Positions 54,493 to 63,723 of a stretch of DNA of 64,000 bases are shown here, one piece after another. The first letter of the stretch is position 1. The number at the start of each line of letters is the position of its first letter. The stretch is from Pseudomonas mohnii (lineage in GTDB: Bacteria > Pseudomonadota > Gammaproteobacteria > Pseudomonadales > Pseudomonadaceae), in the NCBI RefSeq assembly GCF_900105115.1, contig NZ_FNRV01000001.1, forward strand, positions 434,001-498,000, read 5' to 3'. The notes beneath the pieces were generated by a model. It ran no database searches. It saw only the letters and a list, made by a program, of their open reading frames with translations, and had not been told where the DNA came from. The translations under genes were made by a program, and so were the position numbers.

Positions 54493-55263
54493 ATGAATTC
54501 ACTGATTCACCTGCTGCGTAGAGGTCGTGGCTTGTTGTTGCCGATGGTACTGATCGGCCTGTGGGAAATCGCCTCGCGCCAGGGCAGCGCGCAGGCTTAT
54601 GCGTTTGTACCCCTGGAAGTGATCGGCCAAGGCCTGGTGGAGTTGATCGACAGCGGTGCGTTGCTGATCAGCACGCTGGCCAGCCTGCAACGTACCTGCA
54701 TCGGGCTGCTGCTGGGGGTCACGCTGGGTATTGCCGTTGGTGCATCCATGGCGATGTCGACCGTGGTCGAGCGGGTCATCGGGCCGCTTTACCACATGAT
54801 GCGACAAGTGCCGATCCTGGGACTGATCCCGCTGATCGCCCTGTGGTTCGGCAGTGGTGAGGGAGCCAAGATACTGATCGTCAGCCTCGCCGCGTTCTAT
54901 CCCATGACGCTCAACACCTTTGAAGGCTTCAGCCATATCGAACCACGATACCGGGAAGTCGGCCGGGTTTTCGAATTTGGACCGGTTCAGCAACTGACCC
55001 AAGTGCTACTGCCGAGCGCCCTGCCCTCCATCGCCAACGGTGCGCTGCATGCCCTGGCATTCGCCTGGGTGAGTTCCGTCGGTGTCGAGTTGTTTCTCTC
55101 GACTGGCGCGGGGCTGGGCAACCTGATGATGAATGCCGAGGCGGGCTCACGCATGGAAGTCGTGGTCATCGGCGTGCTCTGCATCGGCCTGCTCGGCTAC
55201 GCAATGAACCAATTGTTCACGCGCTTGAGCCAGCACCTGCTGCGCTGGCGCGACACTCGTTAA
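54493..55263 (+). CDS. SsuC/TauC-like ABC permease, second subunit
   Basis: The 256-residue product is of the same family (TLASLQRTCIGLLLGVTLGI, FYPMTLNTFEGFSHIEPRYR). Unlike the sulfur-poor cytoplasmic proteins here it has many methionines, as membrane proteins often do. TAGGAG precedes its ATG. With the previous gene it forms a heterodimeric channel. Confidence 0.88.
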   Translation: MNSLIHLLRRGRGLLLPMVLIGLWEIASRQGSAQAYAFVPLEVIGQGLVELIDSGALLISTLASLQRTCIGLLLGVTLGIAVGASMAMSTVVERVIGPLYHMMRQVPILGLIPLIALWFGSGEGAKILIVSLAAFYPMTLNTFEGFSHIEPRYREVGRVFEFGPVQQLTQVLLPSALPSIANGALHALAFAWVSSVGVELFLSTGAGLGNLMMNAEAGSRMEVVVIGVLCIGLLGYAMNQLFTRLSQHLLRWRDTR

Positions 55264-55277
55264 AGGCTGGATCAATC

Positions 55278-56096
55278 ATGAACGCATCACTCAAGCAACA
55301 TTGGCTGGATCAGACCACCCACCTGCCGGGTTCCCTGGACATACGCGGCCTGGGCAAGCAGTACGCCATCGAAGGCAAACCGTTAACGGTGCTCCAGGAC
55401 ATCAACCTGTCGGTCAAACCCGGTGAATTCGTCAGCATCGTCGGTGCCAGCGGCTGCGGAAAATCTTCCTTGCTGCGTTTGATTGTCGGCCTTGAAGCCC
55501 AGTACAGCGGCGACATCCTGCTCGATGGAAAACGTATCGACTCCACCAGCCTGGAACGCGGCATCGTGTTCCAGGACCACCGCTTGTTCCCGTGGAAAAC
55601 CGTCGAGCAAAACATCGCGGTGGCCCTGAAAAACCACCCCCTGACGAAAAAGGAGAAAACCCGACTGGTGGCTGAACACATTCAGCTGGTCAATTTGCAA
55701 GGGTTTGAAAATGCCTACCCGCATCAGTTGTCCGGTGGCATGGCACAGCGTGCAGCAATTGCCCGCGCGTTGATCAACAAACCGAAAATCCTCTTGCTCG
55801 ACGAACCGTTTGGCGCCCTCGACGCGCTGACTCGCGTCCACCTGCAACGCGAGCTGCAACGCCTGTGGGTGCAGCAACGCAGCACGATGATCATGGTCAC
55901 TCACGACGTCGAAGAAGCGCTGTACCTCGGCGATCGGGTGATCGTCATGGACGCTCGTCCGGGGCGCATCAAACACGAAATCCACGTCAACCTGCCCCAC
56001 CCTCGCGAACGCCATTCGCCGCGCTTGCAGAAGCTCAAGGACGAGCTGCTGACCGAGCTGGTCGGCAGCGATCACGTCGAGGTTGCGCACGTGTAG
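55278..56096 (+). CDS. SsuB/TauB-like ABC ATPase
   Basis: The 272-residue product has Walker A GASGCGKSS, Q-loop VFQDHRLFPWKT, signature LSGGMAQRAAIARAL, Walker B ILLLDEPFGALD and the switch His in VTHDVEEAL. It energises the two permeases and begins 14 bases after them. Its substrate class is sulfonate, taurine, nitrate or similar; the context favours an organosulfur compound. Confidence 0.9.
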   Translation: MNASLKQHWLDQTTHLPGSLDIRGLGKQYAIEGKPLTVLQDINLSVKPGEFVSIVGASGCGKSSLLRLIVGLEAQYSGDILLDGKRIDSTSLERGIVFQDHRLFPWKTVEQNIAVALKNHPLTKKEKTRLVAEHIQLVNLQGFENAYPHQLSGGMAQRAAIARALINKPKILLLDEPFGALDALTRVHLQRELQRLWVQQRSTMIMVTHDVEEALYLGDRVIVMDARPGRIKHEIHVNLPHPRERHSPRLQKLKDELLTELVGSDHVEVAHV

Positions 56097-56320
56097 GTTG
56101 TCATTAGCGCGTGGTTTCGTCGCTCCCGCGGTGATTGCCAGCGGGCCTTCAAGGGCGGGTTTGAGCCGTTACGGCCCCTTGCATCCCGGTGTTTTACAGC
56201 CACCGAAATCCAGCAAATCAATATTCCCTAAACGAATAACTAAATTCGAATTAAGAATTTTTTAATCTAAATGAATATCGTGCATGATTCTTCGGCGGTC
56301 TTAGCTACAGGAATAGCACC

Positions 56321-57412
56321 ATGGCACTGATTACACATCCCCATGCTCGCGAACTGACCAAATCGGTCCGGGCCACCGTACTGGTGTTCAAGGACCCTCG
56401 TTCACTGGAACTGCTCAATCGCATTGAGCGCCTGGCGCCCAGCGATGCCAACGCGCTGATCATGGGCGAAACCGGCACCGGCAAAGAACTGGTCGCGCGG
56501 CACATTCACAATCTCAGTCATCGTCGTAACGAACCCTTCGTCGCGGTCAACTGCGGAGCGTTTGCCGAGACACTGGTGGAAAGCGAATTGTTCGGTCACG
56601 AGAAAGGCGCTTTCACCGGCGCCACCACCAGCAAGGCCGGATGGTTCGAAGCCGCCAAGGGCGGCACGCTGTTTCTCGATGAAATAGGCGACTTGCCGCT
56701 GAACATGCAAGTCAAGCTCCTGCGAGTGCTGCAGGAGCGCGAAGTGGTGCGCCTGGGCTCGCGCACGCCGATCCCGATCAATGTGCGTCTGGTGTCCGCC
56801 ACCAACGTCAACCTGGCCGATGCTGTGGTCGCCGGCAACTTTCGCGAGGACTTGTTCTACCGTCTGCACGTCGCAACGATTCGCCTGCCGGCACTGCGTG
56901 AACGGCCGGGCGACATCCTTCCCCTGGCAGAATTTTTCCTTGAAGAACATTGCCAGCGACTTGGCTACAACCGCGCCACATTGAGCCCGGAATGCGAACG
57001 CAAGCTGCTCGAGCACAGTTGGCCGGGAAACATCCGCGAGCTGGAAAACTCCATTCATCACGCGTTGCTCGTGTGCCTGAACAAGCGTGTGCAACCGGAA
57101 GACTTGCACCTTGTGGACATGCGCAACCACGGCGCTCGCGCGAACGGTTCGCCATTGGCCGTTGCTACCGCCCAGTCGCCTGCGAGCCTGGAAGAAGCAC
57201 TGGCAAAACTGTTCGAACAGAACCTGCCAAACCTTTACGAGCACATCGAAGAAACGGTGTTTCGTGAAGCCTATCGGTTTTGCCATGGCAATCAATTGCA
57301 GACCGGGAGAGTTCTGGGCATCAGTCGCAACATTGTGCGCGCCCGTCTGGAAAAGATCGGCGTACTCGCTCAATCGCCGCGCAGCGCCAGCCTGGAGGCC
57401 GCTAAACACTGA
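56321..57412 (+). CDS. SfnR-like sigma-54 activator without receiver domain
   Basis: The 363-residue enhancer-binding protein has only a short N-terminus before the AAA+ domain. It shows Walker A GETGTGKE, the sigma-54 contact loop [20 protein letters not shown] as Walker B, and a C-terminal Fis-type helix-turn-helix ([20 protein letters not shown]). The absence of a receiver or sensor domain is a feature of SfnR, the activator of dimethyl sulfone use in Pseudomonas, where activity follows its amount in the cell. It very likely binds the TGCTG-N6-CAGCA sites and drives the seven sigma-54 promoters here. No sigma-54 promoter was seen in front of it. Confidence 0.88.
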   Translation: MALITHPHARELTKSVRATVLVFKDPRSLELLNRIERLAPSDANALIMGETGTGKELVARHIHNLSHRRNEPFVAVNCGAFAETLVESELFGHEKGAFTGATTSKAGWFEAAKGGTLFLDEIGDLPLNMQVKLLRVLQEREVVRLGSRTPIPINVRLVSATNVNLADAVVAGNFREDLFYRLHVATIRLPALRERPGDILPLAEFFLEEHCQRLGYNRATLSPECERKLLEHSWPGNIRELENSIHHALLVCLNKRVQPEDLHLVDMRNHGARANGSPLAVATAQSPASLEEALAKLFEQNLPNLYEHIEETVFREAYRFCHGNQLQTGRVLGISRNIVRARLEKIGVLAQSPRSASLEAAKH

Positions 57413-57419
57413 GCCTGCT

Positions 57420-57435
57420 TGCTGCTACAGCAGCA
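57420..57435. promoter_or_regulatory. activator site TGCTG-N6-CAGCA
   Basis: TGCTGCTACAGCAGCA is the same core as at 41610. A second palindrome, CAGCAACGTTGCTG, lies at 57442-57455. Both lie before the sigma-54 promoter at 57544. Confidence 0.7.
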
Positions 57436-57543
57436 GTCGGACAGCAACGTTGCTGCGTGAATGGCAGCTCCCCATCGAGTAATGAACACCACCGAGGCCT
57501 CCTCCCCCAAAGCCGACAGCCACCAGGCCCGTTTGGAAAGGTT

Positions 57544-57559
57544 GGGCACAGTAATTGCT
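57544..57559 (+). promoter_or_regulatory. sigma-54 promoter
   Basis: GGGCACA-GTAA-TTGCT fits the pattern with one change and lies 40 bases before the tonB-like start at 57600. Confidence 0.65.
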
Positions 57560-57599
57560 CTTTTGCTCTGTACAGCCTTTTTCATAACTGGAGTCAGTA

Positions 57600-58403
57600 A
57601 TGGGCAAAGTCCAAACCACTGCCGCGGTGCCGGAGGCGCTATGGAGCCAGGCGCCGGTTGGCGCGCTGGTCGACCTCGGCCGGGCACCTCGAGAGCCGTT
57701 GGAGCGACTGCGGTTGCAGCGAGCACCCAAAGACGTGTTAAGCCGCCGTGAAGGCGTCTTGCTCGGGGTGCTCGCGTTGTTGGCACACGGCGCGGTGATC
57801 TTCTGGATCATTCAGCAACCGACCACGGTATTGCCTGTCGTGCCGCCGCAGATTCCGCCGATGACCATCGAGTTCTCGCAACCGGCACCACCCGTCGTCG
57901 AACCGCCACCGCCTCCGCCACCACCGCCACCCGTGGTCGAACCACCGCCGCCCATCGTCGACGAACTGGCCGCGAAACCAGCGCCCAAGCCGATTCCAAA
58001 ACCCAAGCCCGTGGTCAAGCCGGCGCCCAAGCCTGTACCCAAAGCGGTCGAGCAACCGCCGGCGCCACCACAACTGCCAGCACCGGTCGCAGCACCGCCC
58101 GCCCCTGCGGCACCCGCTCCGGTGACGCCGGCTTCGGCCAATGCGGCGTACCTGAAGAACCCGGCGCCGGAGTACCCGTCGCTGGCGCAGCGTCGCGGTT
58201 GGGAAGGCACGGTGCTGTTACGGGTCCAGGTTCTGCCGAGCGGCAAACCGGGTGAGATCCAGATCCAGAAAAGCAGTGGTCGCCAGCAACTCGACGACGC
58301 GGCGTTGAATGCCGTGAAACGCTGGAGTTTCGTACCGGCCAAACAGGGCGATGTCGCCCAGGTCGGCTGGGTCAGCGTGCCCATCGATTTCAAAATCAAT
58401 TAA
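57600..58403 (+). CDS. tonB: TonB energy transducer
   Basis: The 267-residue protein has about 52 residues before its single transmembrane helix (about 53-71, GVLLGVLALLAHGAVIFWII), longer than in Escherichia coli TonB. A Pro-rich periplasmic spacer follows (PPPPPPPPPPVVEPPPP, then Lys-Pro repeats). The C-terminal domain reads YPSLAQRRGWEGTVLLRVQV. CTGGAG lies before the ATG. With ExbB and ExbD after it, it forms a dedicated motor for the cluster's TonB receptors. It has no cysteine and one internal methionine. Confidence 0.92.
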   Translation: MGKVQTTAAVPEALWSQAPVGALVDLGRAPREPLERLRLQRAPKDVLSRREGVLLGVLALLAHGAVIFWIIQQPTTVLPVVPPQIPPMTIEFSQPAPPVVEPPPPPPPPPPVVEPPPPIVDELAAKPAPKPIPKPKPVVKPAPKPVPKAVEQPPAPPQLPAPVAAPPAPAAPAPVTPASANAAYLKNPAPEYPSLAQRRGWEGTVLLRVQVLPSGKPGEIQIQKSSGRQQLDDAALNAVKRWSFVPAKQGDVAQVGWVSVPIDFKIN

Positions 58404-58449
58404 TGACTGAGGGGCGTACTCATCGCGCCCCATGCCGAGGGAAAACATC

Positions 58450-59175
58450 ATGACGTTACTGGCCTCTCCACTTGAATCCATCGAAAGCGCGGTCATCTGG
58501 CTGCTGGTGGTATTTTCCGTCGCCACCTGGGGCCTGGCCCTGCTCAAGGGCGTGCAATTCGGTCGCCTGAAAGCGCAGGATCGCAGGTTCCACAAACAGT
58601 TCTGGGCCGCGCCGAGCCTGGGCTCGGCTGCGGCATTGGCCGACACCCAACCCGGTGCCGCGGCACGCGTGGCACAGGCCGGTTATGCCGCGATCCAGGT
58701 CGGTGAAACACCGCATGCGGCTGACCTGAGTCAGGCGATCAATCATCAGGACCGCCTCGAACGCGCCTTGCGCCAACAGATCGTAAGGGAACGCCGGTCG
58801 CTGGAAACCGGGCTGGCGGTGGTCGCGAGTATTGGCAGTACGTCGCCGTTCATTGGTTTGTTCGGCACTGTGTGGGGCATCATGGAAGCCTTGAAAGGCA
58901 TCAGCGCGGCCGGTTCCGCCAGCCTGGAAACCGTCGCCGGCCCCATCGGGGCCGCCCTGGTCGCCACTGGCGTGGGGATTGCAGTCGCCGTGCCCGCGGT
59001 GCTGGTCTACAACTACTTCCTGCGGCGACTGAAGCTGACCGCTGCCGACCTCGACGATTTCGCCCATGATTTCTACAGCCTCGCGCAGAAGAGCGCATTC
59101 CGTGTCCAGGTGAATCCGGTCACCCGCAAGGTGGCGGTCCCGGGCAACGCGCACAAAGTGCAGGAGGCTTCCTGA
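58450..59175 (+). CDS. exbB: ExbB proton-channel subunit
   Basis: The 241-residue product has the three-helix layout of ExbB: about residues 14-35, 115-137 and 163-186. The core reads GLAVVASIGSTSPFIGLFGT VWGIMEAL (residues about 120-147), ending in GAALVATGVGIAVAVPAVLV. No cysteine and one internal methionine are present. GAGGG precedes the ATG at 58450. It ends one base before exbD. Confidence 0.93.
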   Translation: MTLLASPLESIESAVIWLLVVFSVATWGLALLKGVQFGRLKAQDRRFHKQFWAAPSLGSAAALADTQPGAAARVAQAGYAAIQVGETPHAADLSQAINHQDRLERALRQQIVRERRSLETGLAVVASIGSTSPFIGLFGTVWGIMEALKGISAAGSASLETVAGPIGAALVATGVGIAVAVPAVLVYNYFLRRLKLTAADLDDFAHDFYSLAQKSAFRVQVNPVTRKVAVPGNAHKVQEAS

Positions 59176-59176
59176 G

Positions 59177-59578
59177 ATGGCCTTCTCCACGCAAGACAGC
59201 GACGAGGTGCTGAGCGAGATCAACGTGACACCGCTGGTGGACGTGATGCTGGTACTGCTGGTGGTGTTCATTGTCACCGCCCCCCTGCTGACCAACGCCA
59301 TTCCGATCAATCTGCCCAAGACCGAAGCCGTGGCACCGGTCGAGCAAAAGGACCCGTTGGTGGTGAGCATTGATGCGGCCGGCAAGCTGTTCATCAACAA
59401 GGACGAGATCCAGCCGGACTTGCTGGAACTCAACCTGCAGGCGGCCAAGGCCAAGGACCCCGACGTGCGGGTGCAATTGCAGGCCGATGACGGGGTGAAC
59501 TATGGCGAAGTGGCGCGGGCGATGGCATCGATCGAACGCGCCGGCATCACCAAGCTGTCAGTGATTACTGCGCGATAA
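59177..59578 (+). CDS. exbD: ExbD proton-channel subunit
   Basis: The 133-residue product has the N-terminal EINVTPLVDVMLVLLVVFIV helix with the conserved Asp, followed by a small periplasmic domain (KLFINKDEI; VQLQADDGVNYGEVARAMAS). It completes the ExbB-ExbD motor. AGGAGG lies within the end of exbB, and a terminator follows. Confidence 0.94.
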   Translation: MAFSTQDSDEVLSEINVTPLVDVMLVLLVVFIVTAPLLTNAIPINLPKTEAVAPVEQKDPLVVSIDAAGKLFINKDEIQPDLLELNLQAAKAKDPDVRVQLQADDGVNYGEVARAMASIERAGITKLSVITAR

Positions 59579-59596
59579 AACTCCTCTGGTTTTTGC

Positions 59597-59630
59597 GGGC
59601 CGTCCTCTGCATGGAGACGGCCCTTTTTTT
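59597..59630 (+). terminator. rho-independent terminator after exbD
   Basis: The stem GGGCCGTC/GACGGCCC is followed by TTTTTTT, 19 bases after the exbD stop. Confidence 0.85.
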
Positions 59631-59633
59631 GCC

Positions 59634-59680
59634 TGCTGCGCCAGCAGCACCCTTCCCGCACACCTGCTGAACGCCCAGCA
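59634..59680. promoter_or_regulatory. paired activator sites
   Basis: TGCTG-CGC-CAGCA (59634-59646, short spacer) and TGCTG-AACGCC-CAGCA (59665-59680, standard spacer) lie before the sigma-54 promoter at 59733. An A+T-rich stretch follows. Confidence 0.65.
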
Positions 59681-59732
59681 GCATTCGCCGAAAAAATACA
59701 TATAACTTATTGTTTTTTATGCATTTAATTTA

Positions 59733-59749
59733 ATGGCATATCGCTTGCA
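59733..59749 (+). promoter_or_regulatory. sigma-54 promoter
   Basis: TGGCATA-TCGC-TTGCA fits the -24/-12 consensus and lies 40 bases before the receptor start at 59789. Confidence 0.75.
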
Positions 59750-59788
59750 ACGCGGTTCCCATCGTTTTCAAACCGTGGAACTAGACGT

Positions 59789-62068
59789 ATGCAATATCTG
59801 AGTGGATTCAAACACACAAGCCTGGCCATTTCGGTGTCCGGCACTTTGCTGATATCGGGTTATGCCACTGCGCAAACCCAGGACTCAGTGCTCGACACCG
59901 TTGTCGTGCAGGGGCAGAGCGAGACCGCCGAGACCTTTGTCGGCGATGCGAAAAAAGAGAAGGCACCTGAATCCAGAGCCACGTTGAGCAAGGCCCAACT
60001 GGAGAAATTTGTCGGCCTGGACAGCGCCGTCACGGGCGCACTGAAGTACCTGCCGGGGGTGCACTCAAGCGGCGGCGATTCCAGCGGCATCACCGAAGGT
60101 TCGCTGAACATTCGCGGGTTCTCGCAAGATCAGTTGGGCTTTACCCGCGATGGCATTCCGCTGAACGACCCGCAGTTCTTGACACCCCACGCGGACTTCC
60201 TCGGTGACCCGGAGAACTATGAATCGGTGTCGGTGTTGTACGGCTCCGCTTCGATCAACGCACCGACCCTGACCGCCAGCGGCGGCAGCGTCGAGATCAA
60301 ATCAGTCGCCCCGACCAAGGAAAGCGGCGTTCTGTACAAGCAAAACATCGGCAGCAACAACCTCTATCGCTCATTCGTGCGGGTCAATACCGGCGAGTAC
60401 GAGGGCCTGTCAGCGTGGCTGTCGGCATCGCGCACCACTGGCGATCTGTGGGACGACTCGGACGGTGAGCTGTCGTCCAATCGCTACGAAGGCAACCTGC
60501 AATACAAATGGGGCGATGGCAACCAGATCAATGCGCTGTTCTCCAGCTTCCTGATGCGCACCAACACCTATCTGTCGCCGACCCTGGCGCAGTACCGGGC
60601 CAACGATTACGACCACGGCTACCCGCGCAATGTCTACCCCACCGAGGGTGGCACCGATGGCGTGGCCGACATCACCGTGCCCGGTAGCAGCGCGGAAAAC
60701 TCACGGGCCGACTTCAAAATCCAGACCTATGGCCTCAACGGCCTGTTCAATCTGTCCGACGGCGCCCAGTTGAAGATCAATCCGTACTACGTACGCGTCA
60801 CCGAAGGCACGGCGTCCATCGCCACGGCGGCGGTAAACGAACGCAAGCTGGGCACTGACGTCAACCTTGACGGCGATGCATTGGACCCGGTGGTGCCGGC
60901 ATCGCTGCAACTGTTCCCGACCCAATACCGTATCGGTTCGAGCAATAGCCTGGATTTGACCCTTGCCGAGAACAACGTCCTGCAACTTGGGCTCTGGGCC
61001 GACTACACCCACGCGCGCAATCAGTTCGTGTTCACGCCGATCAAAAGCAACGGCAAACCGGCCAGCATCGATGGCAGCGACTCGATCCGCGATAGCCGCG
61101 GCAATATCGTCTACAACACCAACCAGGCAAATCAGATCACCACGCAGAAACTCTGGGTTCAGGACACCTGGAACATCAACAGCGCGCTCGCCCTGACCAC
61201 TGGCCTGGCCTGGCAACACACCGAGCTCAAGGGTGCGGACCGCCTTAGCGGCTACGACAACACCGAAGACTACAACCGTTTCCTGCCCAGCCTGAGTCTC
61301 AGCTACCAGCTCGATCAGCAAAACCAGCTCTACTACAACACCACCTCGAATATGCGCGTACCGGCCATCGCATCGGTTTACGGCCGAATCAACGGCGGCG
61401 CAAAGCAGAAACCCGAGCTGACCTGGAACCAGGAGATCGGCTGGCGCTACAGCACTGACACGACGCTGGTCAGCGCCGCGGTGTTCTACGACAAGTTCAA
61501 GGACCGCCAGGCCGCCTATTCACCGGTGACCGGCGTGACCGAGTACTTCAACGCCGGCAACGTCACCACCAAGGGCCTGGAACTGGCGGTGAACGGCAAG
61601 CTGCCGGCCAACTTCAACTACTTCGGCTCATTCACCTGGCTCAGCTCGACCCAGGACTCGGATTACAGCGCCGCCGGTCTCACCGCCGACACCCAGGGCA
61701 ATCAACTCTTCGACGCCCCCCATCGCCTGGTCAGCGCGGGCATCGGCTATGACAACCAAGCGTTCTACGCCAACTTCCTCGGGCGTTACACCGGCAGCTA
61801 CTACGGCGACCTGGCGAACACCCAGAAAATCGGCGGTTACACAATCTTCGACCTGAACCTGGGGTATCGCTTCAAGGACTTGGTCAGCGGGCTCAAGGAA
61901 ACCACCATCAGCCTTAACGCCAACAACATTTTCGACAAGCAATACCTCTCCGGCGTCAAGTCCGGAACCATCAACGCCGACCCGACCAACCCCGACTTCT
62001 ACGGTGCGCCGCAGTACTACAAAGGGCAGCCACGCTCGTTGGTCGCCTCGCTGACTGTCGGTTTCTGA
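59789..62068 (+). CDS. TonB-dependent receptor of the sulfur cluster
   Basis: The 759-residue receptor has a signal peptide ending YATAQ, TonB box LDTVVVQGQ, plug parts LKYLPGVHSSGGDSSG and LNIRGFSQDQLGFTRDGIPL, and a barrel ending SLVASLTVGF. It contains no cysteine and only two internal methionines. It is the first gene of a unit with a GMC oxidoreductase and an aldehyde dehydrogenase, so its ligand may be an alcohol-bearing organic compound, possibly sulfur-containing (inference). Confidence 0.9.
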   Translation: MQYLSGFKHTSLAISVSGTLLISGYATAQTQDSVLDTVVVQGQSETAETFVGDAKKEKAPESRATLSKAQLEKFVGLDSAVTGALKYLPGVHSSGGDSSGITEGSLNIRGFSQDQLGFTRDGIPLNDPQFLTPHADFLGDPENYESVSVLYGSASINAPTLTASGGSVEIKSVAPTKESGVLYKQNIGSNNLYRSFVRVNTGEYEGLSAWLSASRTTGDLWDDSDGELSSNRYEGNLQYKWGDGNQINALFSSFLMRTNTYLSPTLAQYRANDYDHGYPRNVYPTEGGTDGVADITVPGSSAENSRADFKIQTYGLNGLFNLSDGAQLKINPYYVRVTEGTASIATAAVNERKLGTDVNLDGDALDPVVPASLQLFPTQYRIGSSNSLDLTLAENNVLQLGLWADYTHARNQFVFTPIKSNGKPASIDGSDSIRDSRGNIVYNTNQANQITTQKLWVQDTWNINSALALTTGLAWQHTELKGADRLSGYDNTEDYNRFLPSLSLSYQLDQQNQLYYNTTSNMRVPAIASVYGRINGGAKQKPELTWNQEIGWRYSTDTTLVSAAVFYDKFKDRQAAYSPVTGVTEYFNAGNVTTKGLELAVNGKLPANFNYFGSFTWLSSTQDSDYSAAGLTADTQGNQLFDAPHRLVSAGIGYDNQAFYANFLGRYTGSYYGDLANTQKIGGYTIFDLNLGYRFKDLVSGLKETTISLNANNIFDKQYLSGVKSGTINADPTNPDFYGAPQYYKGQPRSLVASLTVGF

Positions 62069-62119
62069 ACCGCCCTTTCGATTTTGCAAGGGACGGTCTG
62101 ACCGTCCCGAGGAGCAGGC

Positions 62120-63712
62120 ATGTGCATTGAACATTACGACTACATCATCGTCGGAGGCGGCAGCGCCGGCAGTGTCATTGCCAACCGGCTGTCCGCACGC
62201 ACCGACCGGCGCGTGTTATTGATCGAGGCCGGCGCCGACACACCCGACAGCAACACCCCGGCGGAAATCCTCGACGGCCTGCAACCCTGGCGCCCGCGTC
62301 TGGCGGGCGAGCGGTATTTCTGGCCGGACCTGACCATTTTGCGCGCCAGCGAACACCCGGACATCCCGCGAGAAGCCCAGGTGTATGAACAGGGGCGCAT
62401 TCTCGGCGGCGGCTCGAGCGTCAACATGATGGTCGCCAACCGAGGCTTGCCTCGCGACTACGACGAGTGGGCGCAACAAGGCGCCGATGGCTGGAACTGG
62501 CAAGGGGTGCTGCCGTATTTTCGCAAGCTGGAGCGCGACCTCGACTTCGGCCTGAGCGACCCGGAGCAACACGGCCATGAGGGTCCGCTGCCGATTGCCC
62601 GCGTCGACTCACGATACTGGGGCAGTTTCACCCGCGCCTCCGCGCAAGCCTTGCAGGCCCTGGGCCTGAACAATATCGTCGATCAGAACGGGCGGTTCGA
62701 GGACGGTTACTTCGCCCCGACCGTAGCCATCGAACATGACCAACGGGTGTCGAGCGCTCGTGCTTACCTCACCCCCCAAGTGCGTGCCCGCAGCAACCTG
62801 ACCCTGTGGACCGACACCCCGGCGCGACAACTGATCCTGAGCGGCAACCGGGTGACCGGGGTGCAAGTCCTGCGCGACGGCAAGCGGCTGGAGGTATCGG
62901 GCAACGAGGTAATCCTGACCGCCGGGGCGCTGCAATCACCGGCGTTTCTGTTGCGCGCCGGTATCGGCCCGGCGGACCAACTGCGCGATCTGGGCATTGC
63001 GGTCGTCGCCGACCGTTCAGGCGTTGGGCGCAACCTGTGGGACCACAGTTCGATCGGACTCACCGCTACCCTGCACGACCCGCTCGCACCGAGCGACGAG
63101 CCCGGTGCCGCCCACTTGCTCGCCGCACGTGTTTCGTCCGGTGTCGCCCCCGGCGTGCCGGCGGATTTATACCTGGGCATCGCGCCCAATGCCGCGCTCG
63201 GTACCGCGAGTGCGGTGCTATGGGTGAATAAACCGAGTTCCACGGGCCACCTGCGGTTACGCAGCGTCGACCCGATGGATTACCCGGCGGTGGAGTTCAA
63301 CCTGCTGTCGGACCGGCGCGATCTGGATCGATTGCGCGAAGGGTTGCGTGTACTTGCCCGTGTGTTCGCCGACCCGGCGGTAGCCGCATTCAGTGGGCCG
63401 CCGCGCTTGAGCCGTTTCGCCCAGGCCTCGACCGATGGACCGCTGCTTTCCGAACTCCTGGCCAACGACGTGGCGCTTGAGCGCTACCTGCGCACCCACG
63501 TCGGTGGTGTCTGGCATGCCAGTGGCACCTGCCGTATCGGTCGATCCGATGACCCGCTGGCCGTGGTCGATCACGCCGGCAAAGTGTATGGCGTACAGGG
63601 CTTGCGGGTGGCCGACGCTTCGGTGATGCCGAGCATTCCAGCCGCCAACACCAACCTGCCGACCCTGATGATCGCCGAGAAAATCGCCGACGCCATTCTT
63701 GCCGACGCTTGA
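62120..63712 (+). CDS. GMC-family FAD-dependent oxidoreductase
   Basis: The 530-residue product shows the FAD-binding VGGGSAGSVIANRLS near residue 12, GGGSSVNMMVANRG at about residue 95, and catalytic His in GVWHASGTCRIG with PAANTNLPTLM near the C-terminus. It resembles choline dehydrogenase and alcohol dehydrogenases of the GMC group and would oxidise an alcohol to an aldehyde. GAGGAG precedes the ATG. The aldehyde dehydrogenase after it, 11 bases away, would complete oxidation to an acid. Confidence 0.9.
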   Translation: MCIEHYDYIIVGGGSAGSVIANRLSARTDRRVLLIEAGADTPDSNTPAEILDGLQPWRPRLAGERYFWPDLTILRASEHPDIPREAQVYEQGRILGGGSSVNMMVANRGLPRDYDEWAQQGADGWNWQGVLPYFRKLERDLDFGLSDPEQHGHEGPLPIARVDSRYWGSFTRASAQALQALGLNNIVDQNGRFEDGYFAPTVAIEHDQRVSSARAYLTPQVRARSNLTLWTDTPARQLILSGNRVTGVQVLRDGKRLEVSGNEVILTAGALQSPAFLLRAGIGPADQLRDLGIAVVADRSGVGRNLWDHSSIGLTATLHDPLAPSDEPGAAHLLAARVSSGVAPGVPADLYLGIAPNAALGTASAVLWVNKPSSTGHLRLRSVDPMDYPAVEFNLLSDRRDLDRLREGLRVLARVFADPAVAAFSGPPRLSRFAQASTDGPLLSELLANDVALERYLRTHVGGVWHASGTCRIGRSDDPLAVVDHAGKVYGVQGLRVADASVMPSIPAANTNLPTLMIAEKIADAILADA

Positions 63713-63723
63713 GGACCTTTACC

